Below the pieces are notes generated by a model. It made no database searches and had not been told where the DNA came from. It saw nothing but the letters and a program-made list of their open reading frames with translations. Positions 33,715 to 45,598 of a stretch of 64,000 nt of DNA are shown piece after piece. A program made the position numbers and the translations under genes. Each line of letters starts with the position of its first letter. Position 1 is the first letter of the stretch. The DNA is from Persicaria tinctoria (Eukaryota; Streptophyta; Magnoliopsida; Caryophyllales; Polygonaceae). The DNA lies in contig JBANSL010000013.1 of assembly GCA_037127255.1 (NCBI GenBank), positions 66,781,688 to 66,845,687 of the forward strand, given 5' to 3'.

Positions 33715-34583
33715 AAGCTAGAATGCGAGACAAACAAGGCACAATATTCCATAATCTCACCTAGACACAGAACTTTACAATGCTAAAAGTAGCCTGATAA
33801 CGAAGCAAATTGCAAAGAAATCAGCCACAAGTCAGTAAGCAAGGAGATGCAATCAAATCAGTTTGCAACAAGAACTACAATGTGATGCTCAATTTCATCA
33901 AGTAATAATGATAATAGCTAGCAATCACAAGGGTAATAAAGTGCACATACTCTGTCAACTCTTATCTGATGGTTGCAACACGGTTAAGAGAAAGATGGGT
34001 GTGACCAAGGATCCTGTGTTGACACAACACAAAATCACACAAGAAATTAAGGGATTTTTGAGATGCTTGAAAGTAGCAAAATAAGCAATGGAAGTAAAGT
34101 GAGTTACTAATTCAATCAAAAGAGGCTACTAGCACTCTAGCAATGACAATTTTTTTAAATGAACGTCAACTATAGCAAGGGTGCGGATGTCGACTAGAAC
34201 AGCAACAAGAAGCAACGATGATCTAAAAGTAAGCACGAATCAGGGAGGGGAAACCGTTTGTAATATGATAGGAAAAGTGGGTTCTTTGTTGTGAAAGTTC
34301 ACAAAATTTGCAATCATCCAAGAAACTCAACCATAGGCATGATATATAGCAAATTAAAAGCAATGAAACTTGCAACTAAGAACTCGACATCTTCCAAGTT
34401 AAAGATCCAATCAAGAAAATCACCAAATACTAGTGTCAATTTTAGAGTTTTAAGTGCAAATCAAACATTTTTAGGAGCAATAGAATCGGAAATGGTGAAA
34501 AACGAAGGCATGAAATAGAATAGATCACTCAATAAACGAATCAAGGCTTAAAGACTTGCATTAACCTGAAATCCGATACCAGT
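33715..34583 (-). other. Leader and primer binding site of element B
   Basis: Noncoding between Gag and the 5' LTR. Next to the LTR, the minus strand reads ACTGGTATCGGATTTCAGG, an initiator tRNA-Met type primer site (TGGTATC). Confidence 0.75.
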
Positions 34584-35505
34584 TGATACGTTGTTCTTTT
34601 CGATCCTTCGCGTGTGGGTTGAGATCGTCCCCAACTACTTGTGCTTGTACGATCTTGCAAGGTCTTGGCTGATCTTGGTTCGTTCTTGAAGGATCTTGAT
34701 CGATTCTTGCACACGACCCAATAGTGTCTAGGGTTTCCAAGGCCGTCGAGCACTAAGGAAGAGCAACGCCGGGAGTGAGCGCCGAGGCCTTAGGGATGGT
34801 TAGGGTTCGGTTTTGGCTTATGGAGTGGTGATGGTGTTCTTGAAAGGTTCAAGCATGGAAATCAGTTTTGAGAGTAGGAGAAGAGATGAAGAACGCACGT
34901 AAGCAATGGGGATGAGAATGAAGAACACTTAGCCAAGTGTGCTCTTCAATTTAATTCAACCTATCTTTACTAAATGAAATACAAGCATATAAATAGAATT
35001 TGTTACTATATGAAGTCGGCCTCCTATGAAAAGGAGAATCCCTAGCCGACTCATCTATCTATCTAAAATAACTAAAAGATATTCTAAAGATAATGATAAA
35101 TCTGTTTTCTTGATGAGCAAGGGAAAAGATAACTTCCTCACTCTTATTTATCTAACTAATTTAACAAAATATATAAAAGTAGATAAAAATAGATAGATGG
35201 AATCAATTGGCCTTATTAGGACTAGATAGAAGCCGATTGATCTTCAAGTAGGTGAACCTTGGGCCGAAGTCGTCATCAATGTGGAATAAGGACGAAGACT
35301 AAGACCTTGATTCGATGGTTGAGCCTTGAGCAATGTGACCCATATTGGCCGAAGTCCTTGATCCATGGTTGCGCCAAATCTAACAAGGAGAGCCTTTGTC
35401 GCATCTTGGATCATCTTAGCCCGAGATTGAGTGATCGGACCATCAAATGGCATTCTCATCTTGTCGTCAATGTCGTCTGGAGTCAATGGACTTTTGGTGC
35501 TATCA
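34584..35505 (-). repeat. 5' LTR of gypsy element B
   Basis: About 920 bp, with TGATA/TATCA ends, directly next to the primer site. On the minus strand a TATA-like ctatttatatgc lies near 34990. I do not find the matching 3' LTR; the left end of B is lost beyond the solo LTRs at 18-21 kb. Confidence 0.75.
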
Positions 35506-36596
35506 ACTAGCCTTCAAAAAAGGAATTAGGATGATAATTCAACTTGGCATAAAAAAGTTGACAATTGAAGATAATCTTTGGATCATCAGTGCCATTAACA
35601 TGAAATGAAGAACTCCATGAGAGATTTTAGGGATTAGAGAGAAGATGTATCACTCTGTCGCAAGTCGAGATTATTTGAGATCTACCACTATTTCATATAA
35701 GCAAATCTACGAGTAATTTATTAGCAGGAATTATAATTTGAACTTTATCCATCATCCTTCTCATAATAATAATTCGCAATGATGATTTAGAATGGTATTC
35801 TTCCAAAAAAGATATACGCCTAATATTCAAACCGACTAATTTGAGCTTGGCTCGGGATCGGCTGGGAAAAATCTACGCTTGAAATAATTCGTAATTAAAA
35901 ACGAGCTGCGTTCAACTCACTTTCGAGATTGTCAAATGTTCGAGCCAAGCTCGAGCTTTTCATGAGTCTGCTCGTTTTGCTCGTATTTAAAGTTTAATTA
36001 TGTTTTACTACTAGGTTTAATTTGTCACTACTCTCAATGAAACTCATCATTTCGCTTTCTCTCGACGCCTCACTCCTCAAATGGGTTTGATTTTGGTCTG
36101 ATCTCAGTCCGATTCCGGTCCGATCCAATATTTGCACAACCCTACTCCTCATATCTTGGATCTCCCTGACTCTCCATCCACTCTCTAGATTTGGTCATTT
36201 GGATCTCATGCATCATTTATCCACCCTTCAATGTCCGTCATCGACTTTCTGCGTCCTCGGTTTGTCTTTCACTGTTGCCCTTCGTTATCCTCTTGTCACC
36301 CCTTGTTGTTCTCCCTTCATCCTTCGCCATCATCCCTCCTTGGCTCATCGTCCTGATATATGATATTCTTCTTGTTGTCCTTCATCATCCTCTTGTCACC
36401 CACTATCCTCCCTTGGCTATTGATTCATATAAAACTTATTCATTCAATTTCGAATATTGACTTGATTAAGATTACTTGAATTACCAGTCCATTCATTCAA
36501 TTATTGATTAGTATAAAATTGAAATTAGTTTTTATTAAATTCATTTAGGCTATTGATTTCAACTATTGATTGTCTATAATTCCTTCAATATAAGCT
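35506..36596. other. Unclassified DNA with hAT-like remnants
   Basis: 35830-35990 has gagcttggctcgg/gagccaagctcgagc inverted motifs and 36085-36150 has ggtccgatccaatatttgcacaaccc, resembling the right end of the hAT element at 20100-20151. No gene is seen; 36180-36430 is pyrimidine-rich. Confidence 0.45.
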
Positions 36597-36837
36597 CTGG
36601 CTTGATCTTGACCCAGCCAAGAAGATACTTGGCATTAAGATTGAAAGAGACAGGAGAAAAGGTAAGCTCTGGCTTGATCAGAGACACTATATGCTAAAGG
36701 TACTGGAGAGATTTCACATACGGAATGTGAAACCAAATGCTATTCATTTGGCCTATCATCTTGATTTAACTAAAAACTATGCTCCTTTGTCTATCACATA
36801 AGCTAAGTGACAAGAGGAAAACCTATCCTTGTTCCTG
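36597..36837 (+). pseudogene. Ty1-copia reverse transcriptase fragment (left part)
   Basis: The frame reads LDLDPAKKILGIKIERDRR, KGKLWLDQRHYMLKVLERF and NAIHLAYHLDL, the C-terminal part of a copia reverse transcriptase. It stops at the truncated end of element C. A matching downstream piece appears at 47440-47590. Confidence 0.8.
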
Positions 36838-38189
36838 CCAAAGAATACTCAAACTCACAACTAGTATAGTTGGTAAGAAAGAGGTTGATCCACATGGAAA
36901 TCTATCAATTCAAGTGCAAGTCTAATCGCTATGTGAGAATATGGGGGTTTTTTGGTGAGAAAAAAATCCGCCTTTTATCAAAGAGGAAACAAGCAAACAA
37001 AGTAAATTGTGGTTAGAATGCAATAGAGAGAATTAGGTTCACCTACAATTTATCACTTTGATTGATGAATTCGATCCTTGTTTCAACCTCTATTTCTTTT
37101 CTTTTCCTATCAATGTCCTTGTCCAGATCATAGGTAAATTACCAGTCCTACAAGTCCTAGTAATTCTTATCTCTAAATAACCCTAACACGGTTAAGATTT
37201 AACCTAGAGATAGCATTAAGAATATGAATTAACCAAGGTACATGCAATATCAAGCTATGAGTCGATATTTAACATATATTCAACTTCCTACACATCCAAT
37301 TAGTCCTACGAGTCCTAAAGGGATATGATTGTCACTTGGGTTAAGGTTCGCTACGAGGAATCTACAAAACCCTAGCAATTGAATGAATCTACTCTAACTA
37401 GTTGATCAGGCCAGAGAGAATAAAGCACATTCAAGGAATTAAGCACAAAGAAGTCAAAACATTCGAATAGGAATAAGAACTAGATTAAGAAACTCACAAT
37501 TCAACAATCAAAGATCCAAACTATAGGCTAAACCTTGAGAGTTTAGTTGCTCATGCTCAATGGTGCTCTCAACAATTATCTAAACTGCATAAGGCAAGTG
37601 AAAGAATAACCTAGAAAAGTCTTTTAAAAGCCTCCAAGAGTCGGCCAAAAATAACATAAAAACCGTAATTAAAGTTTGGATTCTAATTCGGCGTTTTTGC
37701 GAAGGCCGCGGGGCAGCCAACCCGGGTCGCGGGGCGGCTAGCTTGGCAGCGGGGCAGCCATACTGTTCACATCAATTTTTCCATTTCAAATTTGGTCTCG
37801 ATCTCAACACAAAAGTTGTAGATCTCGAAGAGAGTTTTCCAACGCATGGTTATAATAGTCAATCGAACCACCGAGGCCTCCAGAAAGTGCGAAACAAATT
37901 CAGCTTATTTGGCGACAACTTTTGTTGACTTGTTCTTCACTTAGGCTCTCGAAATTCGACTCCGCTCCCGTGCTCTTCACTTTTCTTCCTCAACTTGAAT
38001 CTTCCTTCATCCAAGAGTCTCATCATTCCTCGTCGGATCTACATCTACCTGAAATAATCAATAAACACGTGTAGATTCCGACTCTTCCAACACCACGAGT
38101 AAACATGTAATTGTAACTAAAATATGCAATATCGACAACTAAACTATGCTAAATGTAATCTATTATATAATACTAATCATGCTCTATCA
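36838..38189 (-). repeat. 3' LTR of element C (outer end truncated)
   Basis: On the minus strand it starts TGATAGAGCATGATTAG beside the polypurine tract (AGTGTGGGGGAATT). Blocks match the element D LTRs (gttgtagatctc, gcctccagaaagtgc, caaactcacaactagtatag, aagaaagaggttgatcc). The outer ~40 bases are missing at 36838. It contains three copies of a gcggggc(a/g)gcc motif near 37690-37760. Confidence 0.75.
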
Positions 38190-38750
38190 AATTCCCCCAC
38201 ACTTGAACCTTTGCTTGTCCTCAAGCAATAAGAACTCAACTCTGCAGCCCCACATATTAACAATTCATGTATTCACCTCAATAATCTTAGCAAACACAAT
38301 AGATTAACAACATCATAGCACATAATTGCAATAATCATTGAAGTCATGCAACCATATCCATTCTAGACCTCGCATGGAATACGTGTTTCACTCTCTCTCA
38401 AGTGTTTAAGGTTAAATGTTTACGCTCAAAACTCAATCTTCAAAAGCTTAGCTACAATAGTCTTGCACCAGTGTTCTAGCTCTCCACCGCTGGTGACTCT
38501 ACACACAACAAAAATCATGAGGTCTTTTAATTCGGTTGTAATGGGGCCAAGGTAGAACATATAAAGTATGGAACAATTTAGGCCATGTGGTGCTCATAAT
38601 CCGGGAACTAAGTAAGCAACCAAATCATAAAACCACTCATAAAATCATCATACCATAACTCTACAATGTCATACAACACCAATCTCAAGCATAAAACTTT
38701 ACAAATCATACTCAGCTCATTCCTTTTTTCTTTCTTTTTTCTTTTTTTTT

Positions 38751-38782
<32 letters not shown>

Positions 38783-40028
38783 TTCTTTTTTTTTCTTTTT
38801 TTTTCTTTTTTTTTCTTTTTTTTCTTTTCGTTCATGCTATATCAAATGATTTTCCTTGACTTTTACCCCTAAGTGAATTTTATCCTCCTTAGGTCCCAAG
38901 TAATGAATGTACTAGCAAGAATCAAACATCTCATAAATGTACCTCAAACATACAATCCACCACTAAAAACCATCACCCACAATATAGATAGTCACCAACA
39001 ATTCCTAATTCCCGGATGGGCTCAGGCTATCATTGGTTATGGAAAAATCTTGTGGGGCTACAAACGAATAGGCAATAGGCTCAAATTGACTTCAAGCATA
39101 GGATAATATGTAAGGTGGAAATAGAGTCAAATAGGGATAATAAAGGTGCCTCAATCATGTTTAAGTCATGTGCAGAAATCATAATATGCAGCCTCGAAAA
39201 AGATATCTAAGTGCAAGCCAAAGAGGAAGCAATTGAAGAGAGTACACTCAACAAGCAAGAGGACTAAATAAAGTGCAGTCCTGAATAGGCCAAAATAAGC
39301 TCACCAGGTCATGTCTAGAACTTCAAGATCAGCCAAAATTCCAAGATCTTATGTGCTCAATCATTAACTAATATGCTCACCAAATAGTATAAAAAATACA
39401 TATCGAATGTTTCAACAATCCAAGCACATCATGGGGCATAAATCTGAATAGATAGAATAAAAGACAAACGGTATCCATATGGGGAAATAAGACATAATCC
39501 TAACAATGCAATTTATAAATAACTAATTTTTTTTATTTTAGTTTTTTTGAGATTTTTTTAGACTAACATGATGATATGCAATAAAAACTAAAAACAAAAA
39601 TAAAAGTGCAAACTAAAAATAAACATGAAATCCTATCATACCATCCGATTCCCCCCCCCCCCCCCCCCCCAACACTTAAATCGGGTTTTGTCCTCAATGA
39701 CATAAAAGACAACAAAAGATAAAAATATGAAGGAAAGAAAGAAAAACTGACTTGTTCATTGCGGTGGTAATAGGTAATGTGGGAAGTGAGGAAGAAAAAA
39801 TGACAGTCCCGTCAGAGGCCGCGGGGCGGCCTTTCCTCTTTGTCATATTCTCCTCGTCTTTTCACCCCTGTGATGTTAGTACCCCACGAGAACAAATAAA
39901 AACCCAAAACTAAAAATAACTTAATGCAATTAATAAAATCTAAATCTAACGACCTTGGGTTACCTCCCAAGCAGCGCCTTTGGTTAAGGTCGTTGGCTCG
40001 ACAGTTTATTCATCCACTCATTCAAGAC
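38190..40028 (-). other. Conserved noncoding block and polypurine motifs of element C
   Basis: Polypurine-like motifs lie at 38190-38227 and 39652-39708 (the second includes a C run of about 20). Islands shared with A and D are ttgtaatggggcc (38541), tgtggtgctcataatccggg (38584), cctaagtgaattttatcctcc (38868) and ctaattcccggatggg (39005). A T-rich (CTTTTTTTT)n tract lies at 38728-38827. Confidence 0.75.
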
Positions 40029-40698
40029 TCAAGCGAACATCGTCGGCGCCCTCAAAAGCAAATCAAACTCTCGTGCCCAACCTATATTTGAATGCACACT
40101 AAAGATGAAACAATTGGTAATTAAAAATATAGCAATGAGAACCATTACCAACTTACCCTTCATTCGAGCTTGATTCTCCCTCGAGGGTAGGTAGGACCAC
40201 CAACACAGTTTTGCTGGTGGTTTGTTGAAGTAGTGGCTCCATGGATCGACATATTCACCAAAATCTCCCAATTTGCAAAAAGTACCAGTTTCTTTATCGG
40301 GAACCACAAAAATTGGTTCCGGACTTGGTTCCTTGATAGGCGAGTTGGGGATGATTTCTACGAATGGAGGGAGCATCGAAACATACTCAATCTCTAGGGA
40401 CGTCTCCTGAGATTTCGTGTCGATAACCACTAGGTGCTCTTCTTCATTATCGGAGAATTCATCGTTGCTTGCATCTTGGCTTTCATCAATTTGAGGAATA
40501 GAACATTGCTCAACTGCCAACTCCTTCAATGTTTGAGAGAGTCGGATAATTGCTTCCCCATTTTGATTCATCATCTCAAGTAATTGCTCTATTTGCTCCA
40601 TCAAGACATTTGTTGAATCCTCCATGGACGGGTCGGAGTACTCTATTGGTTGAAACGTCGAAGTGTAGGATTCTTCCTCCGCCGATGGGTCACTCATG
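40029..40698 (-). pseudogene. Gag-like protein gene of element C, C-terminal part
   Basis: Read leftwards from the element E insertion: SDPSAEEESYTSTFQPIEY, then a coiled-coil-like NVLMEQIEQLLEMMNQNGEA, acidic DEFSDNEEEHLVV, IIPNSPIKEPSPEPIFVVPD, FGEYVDPWSHYFNKPP, KLCWWSYLPSRE and AREFDLLLRAPTM. It is homologous to 24300-24646 and 53075-53400. Element E separates it from its N-terminal part at 47244-47400. Confidence 0.8.
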
Positions 40699-42451
40699 TG
40701 ACGAGAGGGTTTCTCGACCAAATAAATTTGTAGTCAAGACCCCGCTATATGATAGTGGAGTCAGGTTCGTCCTCAGGAGAGAAGTCAGCGGTTCTAGGTT
40801 TAGTGTGTTTTGGGGTTCGGGGATAGCAGGAAAAGGTGATGAGGGTGGCTGTCGACAAAGAATAGAGGGGTCGATGTCGAGGGATGGAGAGAGAATGGTG
40901 GTTTGATATCGAGTAGAATATGTGCCGAATAAAAATAATAAAATAAAACAAATAAAGATGCAAACTTCCAAGGTTATGGATCACCACAACAATAAACATA
41001 TGCGCAGATCATAAATCACATAAAGATGCATGCTTTTATATCAAAGAATCAACTTTCGCAAATTCCAACAGTTTAGGTGATAGAGGCTCTTGCATAAAAA
41101 CCTAATTTTTTTCTACCTTTTCTTAATTAGGATTAGTCGGCTCTCGCAAATAAACCCTAATTACTATCCAATTCATAATAAGATCACTTTCGCTTCAATA
41201 TCATGAATAAGGAATTTCCTCAACTCTCGTAAAGGATTAAGCACATAGGTAGATGATGATAAAGACATACAAATTCATAAATTTATAAATCAAACACACA
41301 TATCTATGTTGGGATCACCCCAACACTAGAAGAAAGAAATTAAAAACAAACCATAATGAAAGAAATTAAAAACAAACCATAATGAAAGAAATTAACTTTA
41401 ACATAAAATAAGCTAAAACTTACAACCGTTCGTCTCCTTCCTTCTCCTTCTCTCTCGCCTCCTCTCTCTCTCTCTCTCCCTCTTCTCTCTCGCCTCCTGC
41501 TCGTCATCTCCTCTCTCCTTGCGCCATAAGACGACTTGACTTGAATGAATGAAAATCAACCCCCTAGGGCCTTATTTATAGGCTTCATTCCCTAGCTATT
41601 CTAGGAAAGAAATTATATCTATATCTATATTTATCTATCTAATAACATTAAGATAAAACATGGAAATAAATAATTATATCAAAAAGGAAATAAAGCTAAA
41701 GTGGATAGATCTTCCTTCTCTTTGATAGAACTTGATGTATCTTGATAGAATATCTCGAATCTTGGCTTGCAAGTAACCTCTTAGGCTCGGATTTCTCCTC
41801 GTACTCGACTCGGACTTTGTGGAATTTTCCTCGGCATCGAGTAAGTTTCTCAACGTCGAGTAAGGTCTTCACTTCTCGGATTGTACTCGATCTCGGCTAT
41901 CGTCTGGGCTAGTCGAGTTTTCTCGACATCGACCAAATTTTGTCGACGTCGACTAAGTGTGGCTCCTTGAGTGGCTCCTGCTTAGCTCGTGCTCAATCTC
42001 GTCCTCTGGAGAAAAAGTCGAGTAGAATTTGGTCGATTTCGACCAGTTTGGTCGATTTCGAGGAAATCTGTCGCTTTCGGCATTTTGCTCCGTTCTTGAA
42101 ACGAACTTTCCCGAGGCCTCGTTCGTCGGATTGACGCATATGAGCATGCGTTGGAAAACTCTTTTCGAGGGCTACAACTCTCATGAAGACATCAAAGCTT
42201 GAATCAGAATGATGAATGGTGAATACTGGCGTTTTCTCCAGCTGTTATCCTTAGCTTCTTCATGAGTTTCCTTTAAGCTCCAAAGTGCGTCCGATTTCTG
42301 CGAAATATAGCAAAAACTTGTGTAGACCTCCATATAATGCAAATAAACATAAACTACACAAATTATGTATTATTCTAACCCAAATGTATGAAATGTATAC
42401 AGAAATTGATATAAAAGTAACTATAAAACATGGCAAATTAGGCTCACAACA
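40699..42451 (-). repeat. 3' LTR of element E
   Basis: Read on plus: TGACGAGAGGGTTTCTCGAC to AGGCTCACAACA. It contains a (CT)n tract (41456-41510) and a duplicated aatgaaagaaattaa block (41355-41395) that is single in the other LTR, so the LTRs differ in length. Confidence 0.9.
41572..41582 (-). promoter_or_regulatory. Putative TATA box in the 3' LTR of E
   Basis: The minus strand reads CCTATAAATAA. The same box occurs in the 5' LTR at 46395-46405, where it would drive transcription of the element. Confidence 0.6.
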
Positions 42452-42876
42452 AACACCCCATACTTAAGCTTGCTTGTCCTCAAGCAATACTTTTAATTGT
42501 CATTCAGGGGAAGAAATCAAAACTCTCAACATCTTAGATTCATTTTCATATGTCACTGCAATTAATTACCATCATCGAAAAGGTACTAGTGTCACAAATC
42601 GATGCATCTGCAATTAAAAAGCAACATCTACTCACAAAAGGAGGGTTATGCAAAACATTCATATGTGACAAAGCATTAATAATCAAGAGGACTTCAATTT
42701 AAGCTCAATAAAGAGTAGATTGGTAAAAGGCTAAAGGTGGACAATTTTTGGCAATATGGTGCTAATGATCCGGAGAAATGGAGTATTTTAAAAACTTTCA
42801 TAGCACATTCCTTCTTCATAAGATTCGTCACCTTTCACATTGCTTTTATCAATAATAATGTTTTTACCTCTCTAAC

Positions 42877-43604
42877 TAGGGGTGTGCATCGGTCTAAAAC
42901 CGAACCGAACCGGGCCGAACCCAACCGAAACCGAAAATCTCAAATTTTCAAACCGAAAGCATTAGGTTCAGTTCGGTTATTTACCGGTTTGGTTTGTGTT
43001 CGGTTCGGTTTTAACCTAATTGAACTGAATTTTGATTAAAAAAAATTTAAAGTATATATATATTCTATTTATGTGTATATATACACATATATATTCCAAT
43101 ATAAAGTATACAAATTAATACAATATACATATATATATATAGACACTAATACAAATAAGTATACATATACGGTGTATATAAATAAGTATACAAATACAAT
43201 GTATATACACATGCAAATACATATTAGTATACACATGCAAATACATATACACTAAATACAAATATATACACACTAAACTATATTATACTAATATATAAAT
43301 ATACACTAATATATACACTATAAACTGTAAAGTATACAAATATATGTAGTATATATAAATACAGTATACATATACACTATGTGTGTATACTTATTTGTAT
43401 ATATAAAGTATATAAATATATATATACACTGTAAATATATAGTGTATAAAAAAAATCGGTTTAACACAAACCGAACCGAAACCGAAAAAATAAAATTTCT
43501 CGAACCGAATGCCGAACCGAAAAACTTCGGTTAGGTTCGGTTAGGTTCGGTTTGTGTTGGTTCGGCCCAAAAATTCGGTTTGGGCCGAATCATGCACACC
43601 CCTA
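42877..43604. mobile_element. hAT-type MITE
   Basis: A perfect 8-bp duplication TCTCTAAC (42869-42876 and 43605-43612) flanks it. Ends are TAGGGGTGTGCATCGG and, reverse-complemented, TAGGGGTGTGCATGATTCGG. Subterminal regions repeat cggttcgg/ccgaaccg. The middle is AT-rich with tatatacac-type simple repeats and no transposase. Confidence 0.93.
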
Positions 43605-44679
43605 TCTCTAACCTCAGCACTGCCTTCTCGCGAGTCGCAAACATGGGTGTCATGAATGGCCCCGGATACTTAGTGCTTTAGACTCCTCACCTGTGTGTCC
43701 CATCTCACTGAACTATTATCTCAGTAAGCAGGGTCGATCTACCTTTATCTCCTGAGGTGATCGGATTTTCTTTCACTCATTAAATTTTCCATATATTTCA
43801 ACAATTTCCTGCCAAACTCCAATAATAATAAAAACAACACCAACACCATATAACAATCTCCATAATGTAACATCATTCTCGACATAATCCCCGGATAGGA
43901 AATAAGGTAAAGAATGGGCAATATTTAGATCATGTGGAGCAATAATTGAAATAAGGCATAATATGGCTTTTGTGATGCATAAGCATAGGTAAGGCTAGGA
44001 TTATAACAATGAGCATTATATGGAAATATAAAGTCCTCCATCCTTTATCATGCAATATGTCAAAAGCAATATCAAATTTTACCTCCTTTCATGGTTTTCA
44101 TAAAATAATGCACTTCCTTTTGACTGTCCTTTACTAGGCAATTTCATGTTATATCTCTAATGAATCCAATTTTGCATCGTCGAGTTCAATTAAAGCTTCC
44201 ATGACACTTATCAAAAAAATTTCAATGGGGTCTTTTTTTCAAACTTTTGGAAATCATACATATAAGCACCTGAATCAATAATCAATTCCAAAATAAACAT
44301 GTATAAGCAATTCATGAAATAATGCACAAATATGGTCAAATAAATCAAATATGCATGAAGTAAGCCCTTTCCCCACCCCATACTTAAACATTACAGTGTC
44401 CTCGCTGTATAAAAACAAGGGTAAAGAAAGAAACTCACTAGACAGGTGTGCAGGGCTTCAAGATATCGAGTGAAAATGTTGTTGGGCCTAGTCCGAATTT
44501 AGCTTGCTTCTATCCCCGTGGACCTGAAAAATGTAGAAAAGAAACACCCGCAATAGAAAAACTAAAAGTTCAAAACCAAAAACAAACAAAAAGAAACAAT
44601 GTCCAAAAAGTTCCAAAAATAAATGTCTATTTACAAGCTCTAGATTTTATAGTCGCTAGACCGACTTCTCCTTTAAGCA

Positions 44680-45515
44680 TTAGCCTGGCTCATCTTTGTC
44701 CGGAGGTATAGGTGGATCTGGTGGTTCCTCCGGTGGTGGGAAGTGTGGGATGTCATCCGGGGGCATCATGTGAAGAAGCTTAAATCTCCCCGAGTGAATG
44801 CTCCATGGCTCCACCCATTTATCTTCCTAGGCTCCAGCTGGCATGCATAAAGGAAGATATAAAGAAAATATACATACCTCGTCATTATAGCTCTTCCCCT
44901 TCATTGGTTGATTTGTTTGCTCGTCTCCACCACAGCCAAACGGTGGAGTAGGAAGAGATATTTCCACCTCATCATGCGGAGCTTCATGCCACTTTGCTAG
45001 GACCCCATACTTGAATATGAACATCGGTTGCTCAAAATTGTCGGGGATAACCTTCACCTTGTAAGGTAAAAGCGATCTTGTAACACTCTGGGCAACAATG
45101 TCCGCTTTCTGCGTTGGTTTCTCTTCTTCTTCTTGGGATCCTTCCAAAGATTCTTCAAAGATAGATAGCGAAGTAGATATTGAAACAGAGGAAGAGCATA
45201 CCTGAGTTTCTGTGGTACAGACAGTTTCGGCTGGTGTTTCTGGATCAGTTCCTCCAGAATGTGTATATGTCGAGTCTAGGTAGTCGATGTCGACTGGCTC
45301 ATAGAACTTTACATTGTTGGTTTAGGCGATTCAGTGTGATGAACCCATCTACGCCAGGAATCCAATTGTTCATTGAGCCGACGGGTTTCGGCGGCATCGG
45401 CATCCGCGCGACGGGTTAATTCCGCCTTCTCTTGTTCTATCTCCGCTATCTGTTGGCGAAGCTCCGCTATTTTAGCCTCCATATCATATGCGCCTTGCAT
45501 TCCAGAACATCTCAT
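44680..45515 (-). pseudogene. Coiled-coil/acidic protein remnant of element E
   Basis: From 45515: MEAKIAELRQQIAEIEQEKA with heptad-like spacing and AETRRLNEQLDSWRRW. After a stop and a frame change come EGSQEEEEKPTQKADIV, NFEQPMFIFKYGVLAKWHEAP and EISLPTPPFG (45147-44827), then a proline-rich end (PPDDIPHFPPPEEPPDPP, near 44700). It is not the gag-like family of A, C and D. The function is unknown; a shortened Gag-like or chaperone-like product is possible. Confidence 0.5.
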
Positions 45516-45577
45516 GCACCTGCAAAGTAACTCAAAAGAAACGTGAGATCTGACTACCTAAGGCGCGAATGATTGCT

Positions 45578-45595
45578 TCCCCGGCAACGGCGCCA
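45578..45595 (-). promoter_or_regulatory. Primer binding site of element E, tRNA-Asp
   Basis: The minus strand reads TGGCGCCGTTGCCGGGGA, a perfect complement of the tRNA-Asp 3' end, three bases after the 5' LTR. Confidence 0.92.
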
Positions 45596-45598
45596 ATT

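Larger units (their letters stand above)
42452..45598 (-). other. Interior of element E
   Basis: Polypurine-like motifs lie at 42452-42486 (AAGCTTAAGTATGGGGTG on minus) and 44375-44407. Islands shared with the other elements are atggtgctaatgatccgg (42753) and atccccggatagg (43887). 42580-42870 and 43610-44370 hold no gene. Short minus-strand open frames at 44680-45515 are described separately. Confidence 0.65.

Noticed and set aside
38608..38872. Open frames in the T-rich tract, giving poly-Lys or poly-Phe proteins
   Set aside because: They are low-complexity translations of a (CTTTTTTTT)n tract in element C, not genes.
41456..41510. (CT)n tract as a promoter element
   Set aside because: It is a length-variable microsatellite inside the element E LTRs; a role is possible but not supported.
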